Source: Musa acuminata AAA Group (taxonomy: Eukaryota; Streptophyta; Magnoliopsida; Zingiberales; Musaceae). From it: a stretch of 64,000 nt of DNA. This document shows positions 12,492 to 26,100 of this stretch, one piece after another. Every line of letters begins with the position of its first letter. Positions within the stretch are counted from its first letter, which is position 1. The stretch lies in NCBI RefSeq assembly GCF_036884655.1, contig NC_088339.1, positions 26,927,501-26,991,500 on the forward strand, written 5' to 3'. A program made the translations under genes and the position numbers. The notes beneath the pieces were generated by a model. That model made no database searches. It was not told the DNA's origin and saw only the letters and a list, made by a program, of their open reading frames with translations.

Positions 12492-12818
12492 ATGTCGGAA
12501 GAGGAAGTGACGCTGGGTTCGTCGAAGCCGATGATCGCGACGCAGCAGGAGTTGGTGGAGAACCGGGTGCCCCTCTCCTACCGCGACCAGTGCGCCCACC
12601 TCCTCATCCCCCTCAACAAGTGCCGCTCCGCGGAGTTCTTCCTGCCCTGGAAGTGCGAGTCCGAGCGCCACACCTACGAGAAGTGCGAGTACGAGCTTGT
12701 CATGGAACGCATGCTCCAGATGCAGAAGATCCGTGCACTCGAGGAAAAGAAGAAGGCGGAGCAGCGGCAGGGCAACGGCGCCGGCATCCCGCTTATTCCC
12801 TCCCCCGCCAACGCCTGA
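12492..12818 (+). CDS. NDUFB7: NADH dehydrogenase (complex I) subunit B18 / NDUFB7
   Basis: An intronless 108-residue protein. Residues 27-70 form the CHCH-type twin Cx9C fold: Cys34/Cys44 and Cys55/Cys65 are each spaced by nine residues, around LIPLNKCR, LPWKCESERH and YEKCEYE. These two disulfide-linked helices, followed by a charged helix (MQKIRALEEKKKAEQ), are typical of the B18 accessory subunit in the membrane arm of mitochondrial complex I. Proteins of this class are normally imported into the intermembrane space by the MIA40 pathway and need no cleavable presequence; none is seen. The first ATG is used, with an AG-rich leader. Length and motifs are as expected for the plant family. 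Confidence 0.95.
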   Translation: MSEEEVTLGSSKPMIATQQELVENRVPLSYRDQCAHLLIPLNKCRSAEFFLPWKCESERHTYEKCEYELVMERMLQMQKIRALEEKKKAEQRQGNGAGIPLIPSPANA

Positions 12819-15800
12819 TCCTCTTCTTCCCCCTTCTCCTACGTGATGGTTAGCCTCCGTCTCACATCCCTCTTCTTTTAAACTTCCGATTGATCTAATT
12901 GCATGGCTTTTTGGTTCAAGGTTCGACTTTGGGGTTTTGGAATATTGGTTCTTTGGTTCTTACAATTTAGTTTTGAATATATGCCCCTCTTTTAGGGATA
13001 AAAATTGGAACTTGATGGGGGTTTAAGAATTTTGTTGCTTCGGTTCTTTCTAATCAGGATTTAGTTTTGATGATCTGTCCCTCTTTTTGATATTCCTCTA
13101 GTAAAGATTGGATGATTCTTGAATTCAGAAATGCTGATTAATTGTTCCTTAGATCTATGAAAAGGGTGTGACCATTTATACGACCTATGCCTCTTCTTAA
13201 GGTAGGTTTTGGTATTTTCTTATGGATTTCAAAATTTAATTTTGCGCTGGTTAAGACAATAATTGGCTTTAGAAAGATTTGTCTTATCTTATTATAGTGT
13301 CAATTTTTTTTTCTGGTTTTAATGTATGACCAGATGACCTAATTGTGGGAAGCTGTTACTTTTCGGGGTTTCTTTTCTTTCATTGCCATGGATAAGGGTT
13401 TTAATGCATTTCTTGGTTCTTATGGTTTCTGTTAGTGTCGTGATTACTTTTGTTCACATTGTAAATTGCTAATTAGTTTGTTAGGGCAAGAGCTTTCGTT
13501 GCAAAAAATGACATGACACGACTAAAGATATTATGCTATAAGTTACTTGTTCATAAAGCTGCATAATCTTGTGAATGCGACTTATCATCCATTTCCCTTG
13601 TCAAATCTTCTAACCTTAATAGACATATTCTAGCTGTGGATGAGCCAGATAGACATTCATGTCTTGTCTGTGCATATGCCTTGGATGGTCGGACAGCAAG
13701 CAAAAAGCTGGAAAAAGATAAATATAAAGAGGACACTCCGAACCTATAGTTTTTCATGGTTCTGCATATCAAAGTCTGTAGGAGATAGAAATTTGATAAA
13801 ATAATTTGAGGGTCTAGTGTGAGTTTCTATCAGAAGATTAACGAATCTACTGACAAACATGTGAAGTCTTAATAGTTTTATATCAAGAAAGAACTATAAT
13901 CTGGTACATATGACATGTATTACTAACAACTTGGGTTGAAACTTTTTTTCTTTTTCGTTTTTTTGCCTTGCCAACAATGTTTATTTCATATCTATGGCTT
14001 TTAAGTTGTTATAAATGTGAGCAAATTTGTGAATGGCATGTGTTATGATGTGGGTTACTTCATGTGCTTCAGGGTTTTCTCATGTTAGTATCATATTTTA
14101 ACTCTAGAGGTTGGTATTTGAGCTCTAGAAGTTGGGGCTATATGTTTCTTTGTTGAGGAGGATATCAAGCATTTGAGACACCAATATCCTTGTGCTCATA
14201 AAGTGGTAAGTAGGGAAGCTTGGTGTTGTACTGGCATATGTTGATTAAGTGGAATTTGAGTGTTTTAAGATATGTTGGCAAGGTATCTCCTGATGAATTA
14301 CAAGTCTAGGAAATTACTTTAGTCATTACAGAACTTGATGTACAATTGTAGTGCATGAGGTGAAGGCAATATACAAAGTGGTCACCAAATTTACGCAGAC
14401 TAGTTGATTTTTTTGCCGGAATGTTATTGGTTGACTAGATCATATGTAAACCAGAATATTGATGTGGTGCGGAACAAGTTGAATGGAGGAAGAGAGGAAA
14501 AAGATGAAAAAAAAAGGAAAACTAAATAGAAAAAGATTGAATACCAGTTAGTATCGAGCTATATATTTCAATACTGAGACTTGACTAGAGTGGTAAATAT
14601 CAGTGGTACATACCTGTCTAACTAGTATTAAAACCTTGCTTCTATGTGACTTTTGAGAAAGACAGCATTCATTGGAAGGACGGATTCCTGCTTAGTTGTC
14701 AATATTGAAAAAGTCTGGTTTTATTTTTTAGACTTCTTGTAACCACACAAGTAAAAGGCCAGGGAAAATAAAAATCATTGTGTGATTATTAATACAATCG
14801 ACATAAGAAAATAAAAGAATCATTATGTTATAAATAAAATCATCTAAGTAAGAAAATATAACAATATCGACAAGATTGACTTTTTAATGTATATATTTCT
14901 AGAACTCCTCCAGATCGCACTCTTTATGAATCATCTTTGGCCAAACATTTAAGGGTAGTATAATCTGATGCCTAAGTGTATTTTCTGCTTCAGACCAGAA
15001 ACATGGTGCATGGTCATCATCTCTTTAATGTTCATCTTGGCAACCGACTTATTGTATCTTATTCATGTCTAAGTATGGATTTTGAGTTTATTGTGAACAT
15101 ATAATTAAGTTTGTAGTTCTAAGTGACTCAATAAATTTTTTTAAACATCCTAAATCATATGTACTTTGCACAAATTGTTCTATATATTAAATTTTATTTA
15201 TTTATAGTTATTTCCAAGCTGCCTATACTCATTCCATTCATTAAATGACATACACTCTTAATGTTGGGTGGTTGCAACATACACTTCTTTGAAACATTGA
15301 TCATATCAACTTTTGTAATTTGTATTAGGGAACAACTATACTTTGCAACAGCTTAATGATATTATATTCACATTTCTTCATGTATGCATGTGTTCATAAC
15401 TTCATAGAAGAAACAAAAAACATCTTAAGGATGGCATTTGAGATTTCCTATTCTTCATCTCCAACAAACAAAGATGCATTAATGCTATTGAGATGTTTAT
15501 GATGGAGCAATAATAAATTATATGGTTCATCATTCTGTTTGGAATTCAGTTGAAATTGATATTGTTTTCTTGTCAATGAACTTTTGGTGTGATTAGAACC
15601 AAGGTACTTAATGATTTGAAAAACTAAAAGTAAAAGATTTTTCATGAATGTTATGTATTTATGTCCCCACTCTCCAAAACCAACTAATAATCGAGATGAA
15701 ATTTTTTTTTCAATATGGAGTGTTGGTAGAAGTCTGTCGTCTCCACTCTCCTAACCTACACATTTGCTAGCTACTTTTGCAAACTGCCCACCCCTTTCTT

Positions 15801-18321
15801 CTTTCTACCCCCCACCCAAAAAAAGAAAATCCTATAGGATATTTAATACATAAGCAAGTCTACCATTTACATGAGCTCCTGTTAATTCTTTATTTAATAT
15901 TTCATGATTTCCTTCTTCCCCAAATCAACGAAAGAGCTGGATGCAAATAGGTAAGAATTAAGAAATATTAGGGCCCTAACGCCATTTCTTTAATCTACTA
16001 CATCGCTGTGCAAGGCAGTCCTTAGGCTGGCTGATCTGTCAAAGCCGCTATCACCAGTGGATGGCTTTTTAGGCTGATTCTCAGCAGGACATGGCAATAG
16101 CCCACAGCCAAGGGAACAACCAGTAGGTGCAATCTGCTGCAACCAATCAATGGATCTTCAATCCAAGGTTGATTGCTGCTGCCAAAAGCATCAGTGCATA
16201 GCATGGAAGCTTCACAAGGAGGAAATGTGTTGTGGCCTCCAAAATTTTTCCCCTTTCTATGCTGCATGGATGAGTTGGTACTCATCACTAAATCATGATT
16301 GTCTCTTGCTTAACTTCTATGAATTGATCATCTCTAACTGGCAGCTGTTTGTTGGGACTATAATGGCTGAGCACCATTATAGATTTGAATTGCCATTCAT
16401 GAGGTTTCTAGGCATTCTCATTTATTTTAATGGATTTCATAATGATTTGACTGAGTTTTGAGATGAACCTGGTGTTCTTGAGGGATTTGATCTAGTTCTA
16501 ATCTTAATGATGTTATATCCTGGATCTGTGGTTTGTGATCTTTTTCATGCTAGATTAGTCTGTGGATATACCGTCTAAACTACAATATGAGCTACTCACT
16601 GTTATCAAATAGCAACAGTGACGTACCTTTGTTAAGGTGACATACCATTGTTAAGCCTAACTTACAGCATCAGGTATGAACATGAACAAGTATAACTACA
16701 GACTATCGGCCAGCCATAATGGAAGGAGACTGACCTTAAGAAGAGAACATCACGAATGAAAATCTCATCAGGAGGAAGATGAAGTGTCAATATATCACAG
16801 GCAACTTTGTAAATGTTCTCTAGTAATCGTCATGTGTGGCAGATTTGAAGTTGATAGAATCATAATTTATAACTTAATATGTACAATTACCATCGAGTCA
16901 ATTTTGAAAAGATGTACCATCTTGGGGCATCAGCTTTGACTGCTATCCTTTGCATCAAATAGTCTGATGCATCTCAATGTTTATGATATTGCTAATTTGC
17001 ATTATGGTTTAGTCTAGGATATACAGGCTAGTCAAGGAGTCGAGCATCTAATTCCTCCTCATACATGCCTCCCAAAATTATTTCACATTAGGCTGGCATT
17101 TGGTAGGTCATCTTTAGTTGTAGGCCACTTGTAGTAGGCTGTTTTTGTATTGACTTGTTGCAGGCATTGCATCACTAATTAGTGTTTGCTGTTTTCGTAT
17201 GCCTTGAGTTGACAAGATTAATTTTAACATGGTTGCATCTTGGAACTTCAAGATTGTCATCTTTCTTAAAATTGCATATTCCATTTTTAAGATTATAAAT
17301 TTTTTGCCATTTGCTCTAACAAACATTTCTCTTTTTTTTTCTTGACAGGAAATCAGGAGTCATAGCTGGGATTCATGCGCTTTTGATGTTCAATGACGCC
17401 ACTCAAAGAAACAGTGGTTGTCTCACCAAAGTGTCTTTGAACTTGAGTTGATTTTATTATCCTTCTCAGTGTGAGAATCTTTATTTTCAGTTAAAATAAG
17501 GAATTCCTTTGCTGACGTGTTGATATCTCATTTGATAACTTAACAACAGTATTAGTCATACTTAAGTGATGCAACATTATAATCCTGAACACTCAATAAA
17601 TTGATGGTTGATGAAACAAATTTACATGTTACTAGATATGTGTGTGTATACAAAGTAGGAAGAAAGGGAATATGTGGATACGATGAAGGGAGCCAATTTA
17701 GATTAAAGGAGATAGCTGATGAAATTTTGGTTTGGAAAAATAAGAGCAGGTACAATCATTTTCAACTGGAACTGTGAAAATCGATATATAATGCTTCCAG
17801 GAATATTCTGGAAAAAAAACATTTTTATGCTGTTATTCCTGTATCAAATATTATCTACAGGATGGAATTGAGAACGATCAAGGCAGGAGGAGAGTTGGCT
17901 CAGCCTGATTCAGATGTTTACAAGGAAAATTAGTGTCATTAAGAAAAGTCAGTGTTTAAATAGGGATTTGTAAGTCTTTTGACCATAATTATAGTGACTT
18001 ATCAATGATAATCTCGGTTATTATATATTTGGAGTAAGCGAGAGACAACGAGTCTGTCTACTTGTGTCGGCCGAAGGTAGAGTGACCAAACCGTTTCACG
18101 GGTACCCTTGCTATGGAGGAAGGAGAGGTGGCGTGTGCAATGAGAAGCCATGACTGCCTTGAAGATGGACCGAAGGGGGCTTTGCATGCATTCACTCTCC
18201 CCGTGGGGTCTTCATGGCGTCCTTTGCAACGTTCTCTCTCTCCGCCAACAGACCGTGAAGCCATTGATTAGTGTTCTTGGTTCTTCAACTTGAACACCAC
18301 GCAATGATGGCGGCTGGTGAT

Positions 18322-18395
18322 CCCGTACTTCCCGTACTTCCCGTACTTCCCACCATTTTGGCCCACCATTTTGGGAGTTCCCGTACTTCCCACGC
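18322..18395. repeat. Short tandem repeats (9-mer and 13-mer)
   Basis: The unit cccgtactt occurs three times in tandem from 18322, followed by two copies of a cccaccattttgg-like unit, and then another cccgtactt. The cluster is a nested local duplication of about 75 bp. Confidence 0.85.
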
Positions 18396-18482
18396 TTGCC
18401 GAGGCACAGAGTCGGTGAGGTTACCGCCATGATCCGCGAGGGTCGATCAGGTGAGTAGGATCTCGGAGGCAACAGGACACCA

Positions 18483-18503
18483 CTCTCTCTCTCTCTCTCT
18501 CTC
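18483..18503. repeat. (CT)n microsatellite
   Basis: About ten CT units in the gene-free region upstream of the MOF1-like gene. Confidence 0.95.
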
Positions 18504-20339
18504 AAGCAACAACAGGTTTCACGGCACTGCATTAAGGATTTGACAGCTTCTCAGAAACGTGGTCTATTTCACTGCATCACAACAATGACTCACAACTATT
18601 CCTCAGTGCAAGAAAGAATAAAGAGTGACAAGAAGGGGGCTCTCAAAGAATTGGACTATTCAGGCAAGGGGTCAAAAGGCTCGGCACACTAATAGGCCAT
18701 TCAGTCCTCTGATTGAGAGATTTTGGAGTCGCTCCGTGCACTCCTCTGCTGTCTTTGCCAAATTGCTCTTTTGTTTCTTTCTCGGATGCTGTGGAATTCG
18801 TCCGAAGAGGACAATGAATAATTATCACGAATTTGGATCGCTTTGCCTTCCTCGCCATCATCATTCCATATGCAGGAATTCTCATCATTCCTTCTGCCAC
18901 CCTATAAATGGAGACAGGACGAACTGAAATAATATGACGGTGACAATTCTGGACTCGTAGTATTTTTACTTTTTACTTGTCTGGATGTTTACCTCAAGCT
19001 GGTTGTTCCATATCTAGTGGTAGTAGTAGCTGTACTAAGCTTCTCATTCAATTTGCTATGCTGAAAACTAAAAGATATCAGCACTCACTGTACAATTCTG
19101 AGTTAGGCACACTACTAGATTCTCTTAATGGGCAACTGCAATTTATCTTTTTCTCTGGAGCAAACTTATCCTCTTCATCGTCTCTAACATCTATCTCCCA
19201 TGTAGTTGCAAGCTTAGAATATCTAAGTTGAAGTCGCTCCAACTCTTTACCATTGTGCTACGTTTCCCTTTCGCCTTTTCTTCCACCTAGAAGCCCTACA
19301 AGTTCCTAGGCCCTCACACAAGTTCTGCCTTTTCTTTGTTAGGTCTGCTAAATTCTGGACGAAGGCAGGAAGAACTTTCGCAGCTATTTAGCTGACTGAC
19401 TAGGCTTTGAAGTTTGCAATGTCTTTGAATACATGTCTCCACAAACCCTTCCTGTCTTAGTTCTATGAGCTTTGTCCTACTTCAAAGGGTTGGCAGTGAT
19501 GCCGATTGATTTGAGAAAGGCCTAACTCCCACTAAGAAAACACCATGCATGGTGACTGTTTGTCTACACCAGCTGAAGACTTGTCCATATCGTGCTTACT
19601 TCTCTCGTAAGACTACACGTTTGGCATGGAAGAAAGAAAGAGAAAATATTGCCGAGGAATGCCAAGAGATGTACCCATTCATCTTAATGCTGGAACATAT
19701 CAAAGTATATTCACAAAGAACGGGAGAAAATAGAGTTTTTGATGTGGGAAGGCAGCTCGGAAAAGACTACAAAAGTAAGGCTGGAGTGCGATGAAGAAAT
19801 CCTGTGCTCAGAGATTCTGTAGCTGTTTTCTTGTGCTCTTTTCTATGAGAATGTATACCTTTTGCTCCGGTGTCGCTCTCCACTCTCTGGAGAGTCAAAA
19901 AGCTGTGGACGACTGTAATAATTAGGAGAAGGTGATGATGTGCGAATTCCTACCTGTACAGGTAGAGGAATATTGAAATGGATCAGAGAAAGGCCAGCGA
20001 GACGCTTTTGTCCGGTCTCACTCTCTCTCGATCTTTCATCATACCATCTTCTTTCACTTCAGTGATTGCGTCCTCTTTGTGATGAATTGTTCTAGTGATT
20101 GGCTTCCCACATCATCGAGTGTTTCGTTGATCCAAGACTGTCCGAATGATATTTAGAGGTCCCATGTAGCTGAAGCAGCTAAAAGGTGAAGGCCTTTACA
20201 TCAGACACCGGAGAAAGAGCAATGTTTTGAGTTTTGTGGTACAATGCAGCTTGACAGGAGTTTTATCTCTAGAATCTCTCAGCTAGTTAAGAGAGAGATT
20301 GTTGGAGTTGAATAAAAGGCTATAGCTGCAGGAAGGGAG

Positions 20340-22107
20340 ATGGGGAACTGTGGAAGGAATGGAGCTGTGAGACAATACATTCGATCTAAAGTTCCTCGGA
20401 TGAGATGGACGCCTGAACTGCACCACTGCTTTGTTCATGCCATACAAAGGCTCGGTGGCCAAGAGAGTATGAATCTGCTTCTCTCCATATCCATTTCCCA
20501 TATCAAAACCATAGTTGATTGGCTTCTATGAGGTTGAGTTTGTGTTACTTATTGCGTTATCTCATTGTTTGCTTTCTGATACCACAAGCAGAGGCAACAC
20601 CTAAGCTTGTGCTCCAGTTGATGGATGTTGGAGGACTAACTATATCCCATGTTAAGAGCCATCTCCAGGTTTCCCTGCTTCTACTGTTTCCCTATTACTT
20701 GTTTCGTTTTCTCCATGCCACTGTTTAAGTGATGGTGTGGTTTCAATCAGATGTACAGAAGCACGAGGAACGAAGGAGGCAAGCAAGGTGTGGAAATGGT
20801 TCTCTTCAATTCATATCTGTGTTTACATGCTTTCTTTTTCTTCAATCATGAAGCTGCCATCTAAGTTTCTTTCAACCCATTATGCTACTCATGAGGACAT
20901 TAGTGCAGTTGTCTGCATGTTCTCCACAGAAAGTTGATTCTGCATCTAAGCACTTCATTGTCATGAAGAAAGACTATTGCATAGAACAAAGAGCAATCCT
21001 TTTCCTACCCCATATTATTCCATTTGCTTCTGGTTTTCCTTCTCTGCTGACAGAAAGTTAATTGTGGCTGCAACCGTGCATGTCACTTTTTTCATTCATG
21101 GTGTCTGCATATTTTCAATCTTTTGCCTCTTAACTCTGTAAGTTTCATCATGATGACTGCTAGTTCTTTCAAATGAAGGGAAGATATGATCTCAATCGAG
21201 GAAACTCTAATGCTTTATCTTATCTCTCATCAGATTTGCATGAAAGAAAGCACTCAAACCCAGGCAATGACAAAGTTGCTGGTGAGCAACATGGTCTTGG
21301 CCCTTGCCACGCTTCAGTCCCCACCGAGGAGTTCCAGTCGCACCTTCTGTACTCTCCTCTTTCCCCTTTAAAACGGTTGGCAACTTACAGCCAGCTTCAT
21401 CTCCACTTGCTATCAGTCATGTTAGCAACATATAGAGACAACATCCAAGTTTCTTCTCAACAGACTCCTACCTCACCTTTTGCTAATCCTTTCCCCATTC
21501 CTTTTGTTTACTGTATCAATAGGATTAGATTGGATACACAAACCAGTTCGAAAGGTGTGCAAGACTTGACTGTGGATACGACCCCGTACTCGGTTGATCA
21601 TTACATGCAAGACTTAACTGTGGAGAGGGGAGCAAAGGAAGGTCTCAGCTGGCAAAGAGAAACTGCCCGGGCTGAGAACCACTTCTCCAAGCTTACAGCT
21701 GTCAGATACATGGTGGACGGATGTGATCCTTCTAAGGTAGAACAAAATAGTGAGGTAGAACCTGCATTCACCTGCTGATCTTCTTGTCTATATAAAGCAT
21801 GTTTTTCCTCCTTTTCCACTGTCTTTAGCTCTACTGCTCCTTTGGTTGTCTACTTCATCATGTGCTATGTGTACAGGGCTGCATATGGAACTTGCATGAT
21901 TCATCTGACCTCGTTCTCAGTCTAGAGATTTGGAAGCTAAACCACTTAATTCTTGCATTATTTAGCTTTTCCGCACATCCATTAGTCTGTGATTCAATAA
22001 ACCGTAGGCAAACAGGTAGAGATGAATACTTTGACTGAACTATATCGATCTCTTTGGACGAGGTTCTATAAATGTCTACTTTGAACAACCAAAATGTGGT
22101 ATTGACA

Positions 22108-22156
<49 letters not shown>

Positions 22157-22554
22157 CATTTGCTTTAATTTTCCTCTTTATATTAATCTAACTATCGTGA
22201 TGTGTTGGTCTCCTTCAACTACTTCAGAGTTGCACTGATTCAGATGATATAATTTCATCTTAATCTTCTCAGGCCACCATAAGAAATGATCATTATCTCA
22301 TGCCTGCAAACAAGTTCATCACCAAACAGATCTGTGGGAATGGATGCCTGTCATGCAAACCACCATCACATAACAATGAGTGTGCGGAGAGCGAGGAAGC
22401 TAACGATTGCTCTCTGTCGCTGTCCTTATCGTTGAACAGTGGAGCCAGTTGTGCATGCTCTTCTTCCTCCAGCAGAGACTTCACTGACCACTCGAGCTAC
22501 TCTGGTGGTGACAGAGTTAATCTGGATCTCTCCATGTCTATCTGTGAAACTTAA
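20340..22554 (+). CDS. MOF1-like G2-like (GARP/MYB-CC-type) transcription factor with EAR motifs
   Basis: Exons seen: 20340-20466, 20592-20668, 20751-20787, about 21173-21375, 21523-21736 and 22273-22554. The first three encode the single MYB-like DNA-binding domain of the GARP/G2-like family: VRQYIRSKVPRMRWTPELHH, then a helix ending RLGGQE, KATPKLVLQLMDVGGL, TISHVKSHLQMYRS. The later exons share landmarks with rice MOF1 (MORE FLORET1) as I remember it: ERKHS, SPLKRIRLDTQ, a DHYMQ motif, GLSWQRE, and the C-terminus SLSLSLSLN, SSSSRDF, LDLSMSICET. The two LxLxL stretches are EAR motifs, which recruit TOPLESS co-repressors, so a nuclear repressor is likely. The junction between exons 3 and 4 does not keep phase with the obvious splice sites; one fix is a weak donor near 20799. 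Confidence 0.88.
22112..22153. repeat. (CT)n microsatellite in intron
   Basis: Pure CT run of about 42 bases inside the last intron of the MOF1-like gene. Confidence 0.97.
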
Positions 22555-23106
22555 ACAGGTTGCCTGATACATATATCTCTTGTGACTCTTCTCCCTTCTT
22601 TGGCCATTGTTTCCTTTTAATGGCCATTGTTTCCTTGTAAGGATTTACTCGGTTCATTCGACAGGTTGCTAAAAGCTTTACTTTACATGAATCGTGGTGA
22701 AGACATGTAATGAGCTTTATTTACTCCTTACAAACCATTGTAAAAGGGCGACAAAGGATTCTGAACTTCCGAGATGTAATAATGTTTATAGCTTCCATCA
22801 TGTTATTATCTCGACAGAAACTTGCTTAAGCTGCTTATTCCACATTACGATAACGTATAATGCTGAATACACTTGTGAAGAAGATTTAAGACTTAATGCA
22901 TCATCTACTTGCAAGGAACCAAACAACTCGAAGGAGATATCGACAAGCTTTAATAAGACCTCTTCACAAAATAATCACCGGAAGGTGCCTGGCGTATCAG
23001 CTGCTGTAGGTAGCCTCAGCACCATAAGTTTTGATCTCGTGTTAGTTGTCTTGAAAACCAAAGATCATCCACATTTACAGCCTATCGGAAAAACATCATG
23101 AGAACA
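22555..23106. other. Intergenic between convergent genes
   Basis: The 3' untranslated region of the MOF1-like gene and the downstream flank of the p34-like gene on the other strand. A directly repeated piece (tggccattgtttcctt) occurs at 22602 and 22621. No gene is seen. Confidence 0.5.
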
Positions 23107-26100
23107 TCAACATTTAGGATCTCCCGCAACACCACAAGCCATCTTCCATCCTCCAAACATGGCAGCCGTCTTCATGGCTAGCTTTGGATCCATTTCTCTC
23201 CTTTGAGAATCAGGCATCAGCCTAAAGTTGTCGTGAATGTTACCAATCTCATACGTTAGCCTTTGCAGATCAGCCAGACCATCATATGCGTCCTCATCCA
23301 ACTTGGTGGTGTTGACGACATCAGATTCAAGCCCCTCTTGCTCAAAATTTGATCTCGGTTTTTGTTCTATAGATGTTCTCCCTCATTCTTCTCTCGGTTT
23401 TCAACTATGTTGTTTCCTGTATCAGGTTCATCTGTAATTCCCATTTATGATGCAAGATTACTCAGAAAAGCACTAGATACACCACATAGAGGAATGGCTG
23501 ATGAAGTTTCAATTTTTACTCCATGAATATCAGATATTTCATGTTATGGGTCTTTATTGATCTTGGCCTCTGGTTCATTGGGTATTCTTGTTATAACTGC
23601 ATCAATATATTTTCCCCACTCCTTGTCAAAAACCATGAGATAAAGACTCATATTTGATCTCATCCATCTGTGAACTGTCATAGGCAAGGAAACGAAAACA
23701 AGAAACAAAGAATTTAAATTAGTTCTTACAAGAAAAAAAATATGCTGAAATGGTCAGAAAAATCCTAGCTGACGAACAGGAAGGATTCAATTTAAGAATG
23801 ATTAGGAGATAAAAGAATAAGGAATAAATATATGAAAGCTGAATAGCAATCTGCTTCAGAATCAGCCTTCGATATGACTACAACGAATCTAATAGCAAAT
23901 GCCAATAGCATTTAAGATTTAGGTTAGAACAAGTTGTACCAGATATAAATAATCATGAGGTTAGGTCTTTCACCTCCTTTCTCAACTAGGGAGGGATTTG
24001 TTGTCTTATTTCCAGATTTCAGTATCATTCCAGGCCACATATGAGCAGAAAGAGCTCCATACAGCCGATCTATCCCTTGGATATCACCATCAACCAAAAG
24101 ACCTGTCAATGGACACATTGTAAGACACTATTACCAGATTACTATTTAATGTGATAGAAATGTTACAGACATAAACAAGCACAAGGTAGAAACCAGTTAA
24201 ACCTTGCTTTTAGATGTTTGAAGGAAAAACTTATGAAATGTTTAGGTCAATCAGATTAGTAACATATTCTCTTAAATCATAAAGGAAGTTGAAGTGCTAA
24301 AAATGTTCCATAGCTAATCCTACGATTCACAATCCATATCTCATAGCTTGATATAATTACAGATGAAAAATCTGAAAAAGAGGCACATGAGGGCATCAGA
24401 AATGAGTTCGTAGAATTTGCATTTCTCTTGTACAAGTGAGGTTCACCCTGCAAATTTGCACCTCTCTTGTTAATTATGATTTCTAACCACAAGTAGATAC
24501 AGAAAATAAACAGCATCAAACTAAAGCTGCAGAGAAAAAAAAATGTCAACTTCAATATCAACTGTAGTGAATGATATGCAACAGCTAAGTACAACCAAAT
24601 TATTAAGCTAAATATGGGATAAACACGAAAAAACATTAACATAGAAAATACTTAAGTTTAAGAAGGAAAGGAGGGAAATTTACATTTATCATCAAGGCAC
24701 AAGATTCTATATATTCTATAGTATGCTTGATGCACCAGTCTAGATATGACTTTCTAATTTCCAGAGATGGTTTTTTTTCATGCCCCAGTAAGCTACAAGC
24801 TTCAGTCTCATCAATCCTGTAATTCATATACTCTGGGTCTGGATCACCATTGGACTTTCAAAGTTTCCGCAATGTGTTCTATACTCTGTATGGGCACAGT
24901 GACCAGTCACAAGATCTGTTTTTTTTCCTATGCACAGTATTATTCCAAATTTGTAATATCAGTTTTTGCAACCCACCCTTGGAGGGCAGTAAAAGAATAT
25001 TCCTGCAGACTAAACAAGAGGAGAAGAAAAAAATCACTTACAGTAAAATTCATGCATGCTTTACACTAATTTGTAAAAATTATATTCACAATTCGAACAT
25101 GCATAAAAAAAAGACTACGGTAGGTCAAAAACATAGTCTAAGTTCAGATAACAATCTATTCAAGACCATAAAAGTAAAGACAAACCAGATCAGAAGAATA
25201 AAAAAGCATAGGGAGAGTTTCGAACATCACTCATGTCAAAAACCATCGCTAAGGCATCCAACTGCTTATAAATAGGCATTGATCTAATTGAGAACTGTTC
25301 ATCTAGATGAGCTGTCCATATAGAGAGATCAGCAGTGTAATATTTTCCAATTGCCCACCCTGGCAAAATAATCAAACCATAAAAAGTAAAGTATGCACCA
25401 AATGAACATATTACCATCAACAATTTCATGTGAAGACAACAAAGTGGCATAGGTTGCCAATGGCATGCATATTACATACCCTAGACAAAGGATCCCTGTT
25501 GATAGGTCGGATGTGTCTGGAAAATCAATCAAAAGCAGCCCTGCAGTCAATGAAAACATCACCCACTATGACACAAGAAAGATGAGAAAATAATCCAATC
25601 CCTCAAGCTACTTTACAACCTTTGAAGTAAATAATCAACCACAATGACATCTAAATTCATTTGAAACTTCACATGGTAATATGGAACTTTGGGACTTCAA
25701 TATTGTTGAAAAGCACCAGGAGAATTAACAATATGGAAAACCATACAAAGTATAAATTCTTACCACCTTATATACAAGGTAGTACCGGTATACTGCCTGA
25801 TGTACTGAAACCATACCAGTTTGACCAGTCACTAAAACCAGTATTGGATCAAGATTTAAATTCTTAACATAAAGTATACTTTCTCACACTGAAAGACTAA
25901 TATACACTGAGGTGAAGCAAACTATCTTGATATGAAACATGAGGACAGTCTTACATCTCAAAAATACAAAAAAAAAAAAAAAAACTTAAACAGTAAAGAC
26001 ATGGTCACATGGACATTCTGTTATTTCACAGAATGAGTTGATCATAAAGCAATTCCCTCCATGATTACCCATAAAAATACTCCACTTATTTATCTTCCAA

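Larger units (their letters stand above)
12819..20339. other. 7.5-kb stretch without a supported gene
   Basis: The first few hundred bases are probably the NDUFB7 3' untranslated region. The rest is AT-rich with no convincing exon chain on either strand. A short open piece at 17350-17450 after a good acceptor reads as protein-like (GVIAGIHALLMFNDATQ) but I found no partner exon. A short CT run lies at 18483-18503 and a small tandem repeat at 18322-18395. The last kilobase is likely the promoter and leader of the MOF1-like gene. Confidence 0.5.

Noticed and set aside
17350..17452. Exon-like piece after a good acceptor (GVIAGIHALLMFNDATQ)
   Set aside because: No upstream exon or promoter could be joined to it; too short to call a gene.
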